Positions 13,776-23,200 of a DNA stretch of 37,408 nt are shown in pieces. The notes beneath the pieces are model-generated. The model was not told the DNA's origin, made no database searches, and was given only the letters and a program-made list of their open reading frames with translations. The DNA is taken from positions 1 through 37,408 of IMG/VR virus record IMGVR_UViG_3300027747_003334. One strand, given 5' to 3'. Source of the stretch: a virus. Each line of letters opens with the position of its first letter. Within the stretch, counting starts at the first letter, position 1. The position numbers and the translations under genes are program-made.

Positions 13776-14489
13776 ATGGAACTTACTCAAGACATGGTCA
13801 AGGTGCTGCAGTCAGCCAGGGTTCACTTCTGTATCCCCTGCTACGGTGGCCAGATCAACGAAGGCACCTTCATCAGCATGCTGAAATACATGGCCACGGC
13901 TCAGCGCCTTGGGTTGAATTTCACCATAGACACCATGGTAAACGAAAGCCTGGTTTGCCGCGCACGCAACAGCTTGGTTGCCAAGATGCTGTATTTCGAA
14001 CCCAAGAGCACGCATCTGATGTTTGTTGACGCAGACATTGGCTTTGAGCCAGAAGAGATCTTCAAGCTGATCATCGCTGACAGGGACGTGGTCGGTGGGC
14101 TGTATCCCAAGAAGGCCCTGCCCATCAGCTACGTGGTCAACAAGGTACCAGGTGCTGAAAAGGAAGGCAACTTGGTAGAAGTGGCCAATCTGGGCACAGG
14201 CTTCATGATGATCAAGCGTCATGTGCTGGAGCAGATGATCGCCAAGCATCCAGAGCTGCACTATGTGGACAGCATCGGTCTGGATCCCAAGTACGATCCG
14301 TTCAAGTATGCGCTGTTTGACACAGAGATCGACAACGACAGCAAGGAATATCTATCAGAAGACTATACCTTCTGCAAGCGCTGGCGTGCCATGGGTGGCA
14401 AGATCTGGGCAGACTTGACTATAACGCTGAACCACATCGGTTACTTTACCTTCCGTGGTGACGCTACGCAGCTACAGCCTCATCTCTGA
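13776..14489 (+). CDS. GT-A fold glycosyltransferase
   Basis: 237 residues. VHFCIPCYGG at the start, NESLVCRARNSLVAKML, and THLMFVDADIGF with the D85-A-D87 metal/nucleotide-sugar motif match a glycosyltransferase family common in T4-like cyanophages. Later ANLGTGFMMIKR and SEDYTFCKRW are typical acceptor-side motifs (the ED pair acting as base). No membrane segment. It might glycosylate phage DNA, virion or host surface; the acceptor is unknown. It has its own promoter plus a hairpin control element. The radical SAM gene follows after 18 nt. Confidence 0.85.
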   Translation: MELTQDMVKVLQSARVHFCIPCYGGQINEGTFISMLKYMATAQRLGLNFTIDTMVNESLVCRARNSLVAKMLYFEPKSTHLMFVDADIGFEPEEIFKLIIADRDVVGGLYPKKALPISYVVNKVPGAEKEGNLVEVANLGTGFMMIKRHVLEQMIAKHPELHYVDSIGLDPKYDPFKYALFDTEIDNDSKEYLSEDYTFCKRWRAMGGKIWADLTITLNHIGYFTFRGDATQLQPHL

Positions 14490-14507
14490 TCAAAAGGTCC
14501 GCGGCGC

Positions 14508-15668
14508 ATGATAAGCCCAACTTTCTGTGCTGCGCCGTGGACCGTGCACTGCGTGAATGCCAGCGGCACTGCTGGCATGTGCTGTTTGAATCACAGGGTC
14601 ACTGTGCCTGTGGATCAACACAAACAACTGCTATCAAGCCAGAGCCTGCACGATATAAAGCTAGGGATGCTGGCCGGCGAACACATCGATGGCTGTGAGA
14701 AGTGCTACAGCAATGAGCTGCAGGGAATCTACAGTCTTCGGAAGATGTACAATGACTTGACTGGTCAGGTTCTGGATCAATCAAGATTAGCAGAGCCCGG
14801 CTACGAGAACAGAGTATGGTACGACCTAAGTCTCAGCAATCTCTGCAACCAAAAATGTCGCATCTGTGGGCAGTACAACAGCACAGCTTGGCACAAGGAT
14901 GCCATGGCCATGGCTGATCTGCCCTGGGCACATCAAAATACCTATCATCTAGATTCTGTGCTGATTGAGAACCATTCAGCCATAGATGACATTTTGGCCA
15001 GCATGCAGGCATCAAAGGATGAATTCAAGATAGAACTCAAGGGTGGTGAGCCTCTCTATCTAGACACTAGCCTGAGGCTGTTGGAAGAGATGATAAAGCT
15101 AGGTCTCAATGATCGCACACGTGAACTGCGCATCATGACCAACGGCACGCAATATGATAACAGGGTCATGCAGCTGTTGGAGCTGTTCCCTAGTATAAAC
15201 ATGAGCTTCAGCATAGATGCGATCGGTAAGCTGCATGAATACACTCGCGGTACAAGCATCACCTGGGATCAGTGCAGGCGCAGCTGGCAGCAGCTGATCA
15301 AGCTACCAAACATCAGCAAGTTCAGGGTCAGCAACACCATCTATGCCTACACGGTACTGAGAGTTCCGGAATTGATAGATTGGGTTCACAGTGAGTTTGG
15401 CAAGCAGACCAGCATGAGCCACAGCATGCTGCACAAGCCAAGATATCTAAGAGCCAATCTGGTTCCGCATCACCTGCGACAGCGCACGGTTGATAGGCTG
15501 ATCAACTATCCTGCTCTGGCAGCAAGTTTGATAATTGATCCAAAGAGCGATGACGCAGAGGTAGCTGAGAGACGATCACAGTTCAAGCTGTATACTCAGC
15601 GATTGGATCAGCTGCGTGGCGAAAGCTTGTTAGATCTGGTGCCAGAGCTGGCTGAGATGATGGCATAG
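14508..15668 (+). CDS. Twitch-type radical SAM protein with N-terminal cysteine cluster
   Basis: 386 residues. The radical SAM motif is C-x3-C-x2-C (C113, C117, C120 in LCNQKCRICG), with LKGGEPLY as the GGE motif. An N-terminal module, FCAAPWTVHCVNASG, CC (25-26) and GCEKCYSNE (C63, C66), looks like an extra Fe-S or SPASM-like site. Proteins with this build are frequent in aquatic phages and often lie by glycosyltransferases. Substrate unknown; a peptide or sugar is possible. The start at 14508 has only AAAAGG upstream. The 3' end overlaps the convergent coiled-coil gene by 61 bp. The SufT-like protein at 5493 could help supply its clusters (inference). Confidence 0.85.
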   Translation: MISPTFCAAPWTVHCVNASGTAGMCCLNHRVTVPVDQHKQLLSSQSLHDIKLGMLAGEHIDGCEKCYSNELQGIYSLRKMYNDLTGQVLDQSRLAEPGYENRVWYDLSLSNLCNQKCRICGQYNSTAWHKDAMAMADLPWAHQNTYHLDSVLIENHSAIDDILASMQASKDEFKIELKGGEPLYLDTSLRLLEEMIKLGLNDRTRELRIMTNGTQYDNRVMQLLELFPSINMSFSIDAIGKLHEYTRGTSITWDQCRRSWQQLIKLPNISKFRVSNTIYAYTVLRVPELIDWVHSEFGKQTSMSHSMLHKPRYLRANLVPHHLRQRTVDRLINYPALAASLIIDPKSDDAEVAERRSQFKLYTQRLDQLRGESLLDLVPELAEMMA

Positions 15669-16003
15669 TCCATGCTATGCGTTTCCATCCAGGCGTCCAT
15701 GATCTCCAATCTGGCTTCGATGTCTTTGATCTGCCTTGATACCAATATGTGTTTGGCAGCATCTAATCGCTCTCTGATGCTGCGCTCAACCAAGTCATCA
15801 ACCTTGCTGGTAAGGTATTTCTCCAAGCTGTTGGTCAGCTCATAGTGCTGCTTGTCTGCCAAAAGTTGTTCACGGTGTCTCAGCATGCTCTCTAATCTCT
15901 CATCAGGACTGCCATTGAGGCTGGCCACCACCGCAGCAAATTCAGACTGGGCTCTGATAAACCTTAGATCATCGAGAATGTCTGTCATCTGTTGTTGGTC
16001 CAT
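15608..16003 (-). CDS. Coiled-coil protein, unknown function
   Basis: 131 residues. The start at 16003 is supported by AAGGAG eight to nine bases upstream. The protein is almost all helix with heptad-like spacing (QSEFAAVVASL, REQLLADKQHYELTNSLEKYL, RERLDAAKHILVSRQIKDIEARL), rich in Leu, Glu, Arg and Gln. No family recognised. Its last 20 codons lie antisense to the end of the radical SAM gene. The gap to the plus-strand gene at 16050 is only 46 bp. Confidence 0.65.
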   Translation of the reverse strand: MDQQQMTDILDDLRFIRAQSEFAAVVASLNGSPDERLESMLRHREQLLADKQHYELTNSLEKYLTSKVDDLVERSIRERLDAAKHILVSRQIKDIEARLEIMDAWMETHSMDYAIISASSGTRSNKLSPRS

Positions 16004-16014
16004 GCCTGATCTCC

Positions 16015-16042
16015 TTGACTCGCACAGCTATCTGTGTTAAGC
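16015..16042 (+). promoter_or_regulatory. Possible promoter touching the start codon of the second cyclotransferase gene
   Basis: TTGACT (16015-16020), 16-bp spacer, weak -10 TTAAGC (16037-16042). The start site would fall on the ATG at 16050, giving a leaderless mRNA. Confidence 0.3.
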
Positions 16043-16049
16043 TCTGCAC

Positions 16050-16469
16050 ATGACACATTATTACTTCGCATACGGGCGCAACACTAATCTACGAGAAATG
16101 GCATCACGCTGTCCAACAGCAGTTCTCATAGGACCAGCCTGGATAGATGGTTACAGGTTCTGTTGGAGAACTTGGGGTGACATTGAGTTTGCGCCTGATG
16201 ACTATGTGATCGGATTGTTGTGGCAGCTGGATGACGAGGCCCTGGCCAGCTTGGATCACTATGAGGGTTTTCCATACAAGTATTTCCGCCAGCGAGTGAT
16301 AGCCAGGACTAGCCAGCAGGAGTATACAAGCTGGGCTTACATGATGGTTGAGCAGGGCAAAGAATCGCTGCCACACGAAGAATACAAAGCAGCACTGTTC
16401 GAAGGCTATGCTGAAAACGACATCAGCACTAACCAGATGGAACTGGGCTTCAAGCGTCTAAATCTTTGA
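16050..16469 (+). CDS. Second gamma-glutamylcyclotransferase-like protein
   Basis: 139 residues, paralogous in build to the protein at 3787-4248. YYFAYGRNTN (4-13) is the substrate loop, GLLWQL the central strand, and LDHYEGFPYKYF carries E72 in the catalytic Glu position. The LDxxEGxP.xY form is closer to the classic GGCT motif than the first paralog. No ribosome site precedes the ATG. It is immediately tail-to-tail with the LamG gene: stop codons at 16467-16469 and 16470-16472 abut as TGATCA. Substrate unknown. Confidence 0.8.
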   Translation: MTHYYFAYGRNTNLREMASRCPTAVLIGPAWIDGYRFCWRTWGDIEFAPDDYVIGLLWQLDDEALASLDHYEGFPYKYFRQRVIARTSQQEYTSWAYMMVEQGKESLPHEEYKAALFEGYAENDISTNQMELGFKRLNL

Positions 16470-17222
16470 TCACACTCCGTAGCGCGATCTAACAGCAGTG
16501 AAATTCTGCAGTATCTCTGCGCTGGTCAGCGCACGGTCGTAGATCAGTGCTTGGCCGATGTTGCCCTGTAGGAATTCGCTCTGGGCAGGCCAAGTTAGAC
16601 CAACCTGTAGATTGGCATTGTTGGTGTTGAGACCACTGGTGTTATCTGAGCCAACCTGAGTGCCATTGGCCCATAGGTTGCGAGTGGTTCCATCCCACTG
16701 TGCTACCACGTTAACCCATGCTGTATAGTCATCCAGCGTTATGCCCGCTGACAAATCATTGCCCCACCAATAGTTGTTTGTACCATTGGGTGCGTTGATG
16801 GTCCTGAAGGCGTTGACGCTGTTGACGCTGCCAAAACCGTCGCCTATGCACAGTATGCCACCCTCACCTGGCCATTCGCCACTGGGCCATTGTACCCAGG
16901 CACACAGAGTGTAGTAGGCGGAACCAGATGGCAGATTGGTGGTTGATGCGTTATTGAAGTAGCCATCAGCACCTGTGCTGAAATATCCCCCGCCGCTGCT
17001 GGTATAGGAGATGCTACCGCTGTTCTGCATGGTAACATCGTTGCCATTGCCACTGAGATCATACCAAACAGTACCTGAGCCGGGATAGCTGGAACTCAGA
17101 GCAGCATCAAGGTAAAGCTGGAGATTGGCCGTAACGAGGCCAGACCCACCGCCTCCACCTGAGCCAGATCCGATGGTTATGCCCCCTTGGATGGTTATGC
17201 CCTGTTCTATGATTATGCTCAT
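16470..17222 (-). CDS. LamG/concanavalin-like lectin domain protein (virion adhesin)
   Basis: 250 residues. A Gly/Ser-rich leader (ITIGSGSGGGGGSG) is followed by one LamG-type jelly-roll domain: LQLYLDAALSSSYPGSGTVWYDLSGNGND, YTLCAWVQWPSGEW, and ALIYDRALTSAEILQNF as the typical last strand. Such domains bind sugars. It starts 8 nt after the giant gene on the same strand, so it ends the fibre operon. Its stop abuts the convergent cyclotransferase gene. Probably a virion surface adhesin or decoration protein. Confidence 0.85.
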   Translation of the reverse strand: MSIIIEQGITIQGGITIGSGSGGGGGSGLVTANLQLYLDAALSSSYPGSGTVWYDLSGNGNDVTMQNSGSISYTSSGGGYFSTGADGYFNNASTTNLPSGSAYYTLCAWVQWPSGEWPGEGGILCIGDGFGSVNSVNAFRTINAPNGTNNYWWGNDLSAGITLDDYTAWVNVVAQWDGTTRNLWANGTQVGSDNTSGLNTNNANLQVGLTWPAQSEFLQGNIGQALIYDRALTSAEILQNFTAVRSRYGV

Positions 17223-17230
17223 GCTGATAT

Positions 17231-20200
17231 TTACCGTGTGATCAGCGTGTCTATGATGAGCTCAGCCAGGGCCAGCCCTGTGATCTCCAAGCTCTCCAAG
17301 CGACGCACATACCAACGGATATCATCCACAGAATAGGTCTGCTCACAGAGCCTCAGTCCGTCAATCCAGCGATCGGCTATGCCCGCGAACTCTGCGCGGT
17401 CACGCAACTGCCTGCCGGCCTTGACCCAGCGCATGTTTTCAATTGGATAAGCATTGCTGAACCTGCAGCTGGTCAGTATGCCGTTGGCGAACAGGTTCAT
17501 GTGGCGATCAGTGATCACGTTGTAGTAGTCCACGGTTTCAGTGACTGTGCGCTTGCTGACCAACACTGCCTCTGTGCCCGCCATTGTGTAGGTTATGGTG
17601 CCAAGTGGCGTGTCGTCTGTCATTGGATAGGTGAACGCACCTGCTTGCTTGTTGAATATGCGATGCTGATCAACTGTGCGCAGGATGCTGCCATCGCTGA
17701 ACGTCAGCTCGTTGTAGGCCACAGCAGTTTCGGTACGCTTGATCCACAGTGCTCTAGCTGTGGCAAAGCCAGCCGTGTCAAAGTCCCAGACCCTGATAAG
17801 GTCGTCATAGCTGATGTCCTCGATGCGCTTGGTCGTGCCATTGGCCATGGTGATCACAGTGCCTGCGATCAGGCACAGTCCAGTGGTGCCTGAGGCCTGA
17901 GCACTCCATATGGTGCCGGCGTCAGTGGTGATGTGAGCGTATACTGTGTAGGGTTGGTTGGCATGGGGATTACCAAAGGTGCCATCAACAGTCTGTGAGC
18001 CCACTGCAGCACTGCCTGATGTGTATTGTGTGATGCCTTGGCACACTGTCACTATGCCAGTGCTGAGCACGCTGGCTGTGTAGCTGTCCGCATTATAGGT
18101 CACTCTATACGTGCCCCCGCCACCCGGGTTGCCTGCTGCGGTGATGTTCACGCTCTGTACCAGCGTGGTTGGATTGAAGGCCACGCTACCGCCACCTACT
18201 AGGGCATTGCTGCCATCGGCAAAATTGATGGTACCACCTGTGGGCAGGGTGAGGTTGCCAGTTTGGTCAAAGTCCCATAATTTAGGACCGGGACCGCCAT
18301 TCTGGCCCACAGCGATGCGCACAATGCCTGATCCTGGCACAGGGTTGCTGTACACTGCGGCTATGTTGCTGGTGTAAATATTTGCGTAATCTTCCACCCA
18401 GACTGATGTAGTTCCGCCGTTGACTCCGATTGACGCTGTGATCAAATTGTGATCTGTGGATGAAATCACAGCAGCATTGCCAAAAGCAGGATCGTCTGGT
18501 ATTATAGCTAGATTACCTGTGGGGAATGTTAGCGTACCATCTGTGCCAAATGTCCAAGTTGAAGTAGTAACATAATCTGGACTGGTTTGAATAACAACTG
18601 GTGATTGCCATCCTGTGATAGCACCCGGAAGTTTAAGGTTTCCTGTTTCTTCAAATCTCCATACATGTTCACCACTAGATGTACCATTAGTGACAATCTG
18701 TACTACCTTATCTGTAAATTCAGACTGATAGCCGCCTAGATTAATTCCGTCATCGTCATCATATAGTCTAGCACCATCTGGGAATAATAAACTACCATCT
18801 GCGCCAAAGATCCAGTCATAGAAGGTAGGTCCGTCGCTGGCAGTGCGTATGCTGATGTTGCTGCCCACGGTGGTCACGTTGCCAGTGTCATAGTTGTGAC
18901 TGGTTATGACAGAATTGCTTGGAAGGTATGTGGTGCCGTCTGAGCCCAGGATCCAATCGTTCTTGGGCAGGCCGTTGCCAGGATTGGTGATCAGCAGGAT
19001 CTCTGGATGGCTGCTGTTACCACCCGTGAACTGCGTGTTGATCACTGCCCAGTGGCCATTGTTATAGTCCTGCGTGATGATCTGGTTGCTGATGCTGTCC
19101 TGGAACAGTGCGCTGGCATTGCCGTTGTAGGCCGTGTTGAGCCACAGCCCATGTCCCGAACCATAACCATAACCAAGGTCCTGTATGGTGCTGCCACCTG
19201 GTATGGTCGCTATGCCATCTGCGCCAAATGTCCAAGTTTTGGAGTTGGTGCTGAGCACTATGTTACCAGCATTGCTGGTACCGATGGTATTGCCACTAAA
19301 GGTGATGTTACCAGTGTTCACAGCACCACCGCCTACTAGGGCATTGCTGCCATCGGCAAAGTTGATGGTGCCGCCCACGGGCAGGGTGAGGTTGCCAGTG
19401 ATGTCAAAGTCCCAGACGTAGGTCTCGCCATAGGTGCTGATCCACACGTTACCACCCTGCGATAGAGCCTTGAGCCACACTTCGCTGTAGTACTGCTCGT
19501 TGGTATATATGTCCACACCAGAGTCTGGGGTTGAAGCAGTGAGTGTGCCATAACCGCCTGTGCCTTGATAGTCAGGCAACACCAGCGCTCCGCCGTTGCT
19601 GCTGGCAGCAAACACTAGGTCAAAACCATTGCTCTGTAGCGCGATGTCAGCATTGGTGCTGCTGGCGATGTTGCTGCCTGAGAACGTGATGTTGCCAGTG
19701 TTGGCGTTGCCGTTTGGTCCCGGAGGGGTGGTCCATGTGACGCTGCCGCTGCCATTGGTGGCCAGCATCTGGCCTGCGGTACCATCTGTGGCTGTGAAGC
19801 TGTAGCCAGGGAATGCTGTGACGCCATCTGAGCTGAATCCCCAGGTGGTGCTGCCTATGACCACGTTGATGGTAGGATCGTAGGCAGGGTTGTTGAACTT
19901 TATCTGCGACCAAAAGTCAATGCTGCCCAGGTTGCTGCTGGTAGCCAAGCTGTTGGCCACGCCTATCTGAGCAGTCTCTGAAGCTGCGAACGCCATCTGG
20001 CCATATCCGGGTGTGTCAGCATTGCCGCCCGTGCGTATGACCATGTCATCTGCCGAGTAAAGCAGCGCTGGATTGTTAGAGTCATAGTTTGGACCAATTC
20101 CTAGGTCGCTGCCAAAGCTGCCCACGGTGGTGGCATATGCGCCGCCTCCGCCACCACCTACCAGGGCATTGCTGCCATCTGACCAGTTGATGGTACCACC

Positions 20201-23200
20201 CTGGGGCAGCGTGAGGTTGCCTGTGTTATCAAATGTCCACAGCACGTTGAAGCCGTCGCTGGCACGCCTCAGGTCAATGTATACTTCTGGTGTGTCAATG
20301 TTGGCCAGGCACACATCTATCTTGGCCTGTGCTGGATAGAGTCCTGTGGTGCTGTCCTGAGCCAATGCCAACCAATAGCTGGCAGCTTGGCTGGTATTGG
20401 TGCTGATGTTGCCAAACGTGGTGGTTGTGCTGATGCCATTGGTACCAAACTGCTGGCTGTTGTTCACAGCACCTTCTGAACCAGTGGATATCAGCACACT
20501 GGTGCTGTCCACGTACAGCCCGTTCATGTTGTAGTTGTTGTTAAGGCTACCGATGCCAGCGATGTAGTCGCTGCTGATCAGGGTGCCACCTGGTTGCGCA
20601 CCACCCAACAGGATGTTGCCGTTCTCAGAGGCTATGGCATACTGGCTGCGCACGTTGGGGTCCATGGCCACCATGCCAGTGAAGTTGGGGTTTTCAACTT
20701 CTTCTGTGCCGTAATAGACCAGCGTGTGGCCTTCCATGTTGACCAGTATGCGTGCTTCGCCTGTGCCAGCGCTCATGTAGATCTGGCTGTTCTGTACCAC
20801 GCCATTGTCGCCGTAGGTGTTGACCACCGTGCCAAACTCTGCGCTGTTGGTGTTGCCCACACCGCCGCTGTTCATCCTGGTGTGTAACGGCATGGTCAGA
20901 TAACCGTTAAGATCAAACACCCAGTTGCTGTTGGCGATGTCTGCCTGAGTCTGTATGGTCACACCTTCGTTGCTGGCGGTCACATAGTTCTGTGTGTCAG
21001 CACTGCCTATCTGCGCTCCCAGGTTGCCTGCACCCAATCGCGTGATGCCACCATTGTTGTCAATGTAACCGCCATCTGGCAAGGTCAATGCGCCATACTG
21101 TCCAAACTTCCACTCAACAGTATTTGGACTGCTGTAAGATTGTATCTTCACTGACCCATCATCATAGTCTAGTGTGAGTTTCTGTCCTGCGCCTCGATCT
21201 CCGCTGGTACCGAATGTTTCAAATACTGTTTGGTATCCACCGTTGGTGGTATAGATCTGACTGTTGGCAAAACCCGTGGCGTTAGGGAATGCCAAACTAC
21301 CGTCTGCACCAAAATTCCAGACGTTACCATTATTAACAATGCCGCCGACGGTTGGTAACGTTAGATTACCATCTGTGCCAAAAGTCCATTGATTGGTATT
21401 TGCATTGGTACCAACAACAACATTGCCAGCGTTCTTTTCTATCTTAACATACTGATCATCATCGCCTAGATATATGTCAGTTGTTGCAGGGTCACCTGTT
21501 ACCAAGTGAATATGATAATCTTCGCTACTGCCATTTCTTGTAAGAGTGATGTATGTATTTCCCGGACCACCAAAGACAAACCCAGACGGTGCGCCAAGTG
21601 TGAATGTAAACGAATCAATATTGCTGAGAGCAGGAATGGTCCAGGTCAGCGTTTGATTGACTTGATCTGTAAATGTCAGTGTGCCAGTCAATGCACAGCC
21701 CAACTGTTCGGCAGTAGCTCCTGTAAATGTATAACCTACTGTGCCTGTAACTTGACCCCCATTGTTTGGGTCAATCGTCAACGTTATGCTATCGCCATCC
21801 GCAAATCCCGAAGGATAGTTGGAAGTGATAATCTGAACAGCCGTGGGACGAATCACCAAACTCTGACCCATTAATGCGCCGGGTGGTGAAATAACTGTGG
21901 TATTGGCTGTTTCACCAATGATACTGCCCAGTGGCAACGTGAGCACGCCACTTTGATCAAAGGTCCAAGCCACGTAGGGCACCGTGGGCATCTGTGTCTC
22001 GTCCACTGACACAGTGAAGCTGCCGTTGTAGGTGCGCACGTTGATGCCACCGCCCACGGTGTTGATGGTACCATTGCTGAATGCTAGGCCGCCATCTGTG
22101 GGCAATGATAAGTTGCCTGTGAGGTCAAACTGCCACGTGTAACCCTGACCAGCAAAGCCGTTTGGATGGTTTTCAATATGGAATCCAGCGCTGTCTGTAT
22201 AGACCCAGTTGTAGGCATTGTCTGGAAATCCGTTATAGGTCTCTGTGGTAATCTCTGTGTTGGCCCACATCAGCTGGCTGAATGCCTGATTACTGCTGTT
22301 GCCTGACCAGCTGTTCACGCTCACACCGCCATTCTCTGCGCTGTTGATGTCCATGATGGTGGTGTTGTTGTGACGCTGTTCGCTGATGGCACCACCTGTG
22401 TCAAAGTTCAGAGCCAGTATGTTGTTGATGCTGCCCACACCCTGCTGACCGCTGCCACCTATGAGATCTAGCTCAAACTGGTTGGCACGCACCGTGGCAG
22501 CTATGAGGTCACCGCCAGCAAAGAAGGTCACTGGTGTAGTGGTTATGCCCACCGTGCGCGGCGTTGTTGCCAAGCTGGTAGTAACGCCTACCGTGGCATA
22601 GCTGGCATAGATGTAGGGACCGTAAGTGCCCTGGCCAGTACCATCCAAGGGCAGCTTGACCGCTACGGCACCTTCTGCGCCGTCCAGAGTCTGCCAGCCG
22701 CCTGCGCCAAAGTGTGTATCGCTGATGAGACCGATAGTGCTGCTGTTGTTATTCCAAAAATAGTTGCCACCGCCCATGAGTGTGGTAGTATACAGAGCGT
22801 TGCTCCACATTACAGAGCCATCAGAGCCGCTCACGCGGCTGAACAGCATGCCTTCTGGGCCACCTGGATTCCATGGACCGGGAGTCCAGCCTGCCAGGAT
22901 TACGTCGCCGTCTGGAGTGAGCACGCCGCCCTCTGAACCACCGTAGACATTGCCTATCTCTGTGATCCATATACCCTCGCCCGTGGCTGCGTCCAGCTTG
23001 CTCAGCCTTGGATGTCCTACCCAATATGTGGTCACGAACAGGCTGTTGGTGCTGTCGTCTACCATCACTGCGCCGTTCCTGCCATCACTGTACAGTGGCA
23101 GTATGCTCACGCCCCAGATGGGAGTGCCAAGATCGCTGGGGATCTTTACCACAATATCCTCATAGTTGCTGCCATTGTACCACTGGCCGCCTGCGTATAC

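Noticed and set aside
17228-17235. GGTAAATA on the minus strand as a late promoter for the LamG gene
   Set aside because: Only 5 nt before the ATG, so the mRNA would start inside the gene; part of it is the upstream gene's stop codon.
18191-20222. Spaced repeats as a CRISPR array
   Set aside because: Copies are over 800 bp apart, in frame within a coding region, and encode the same protein module.
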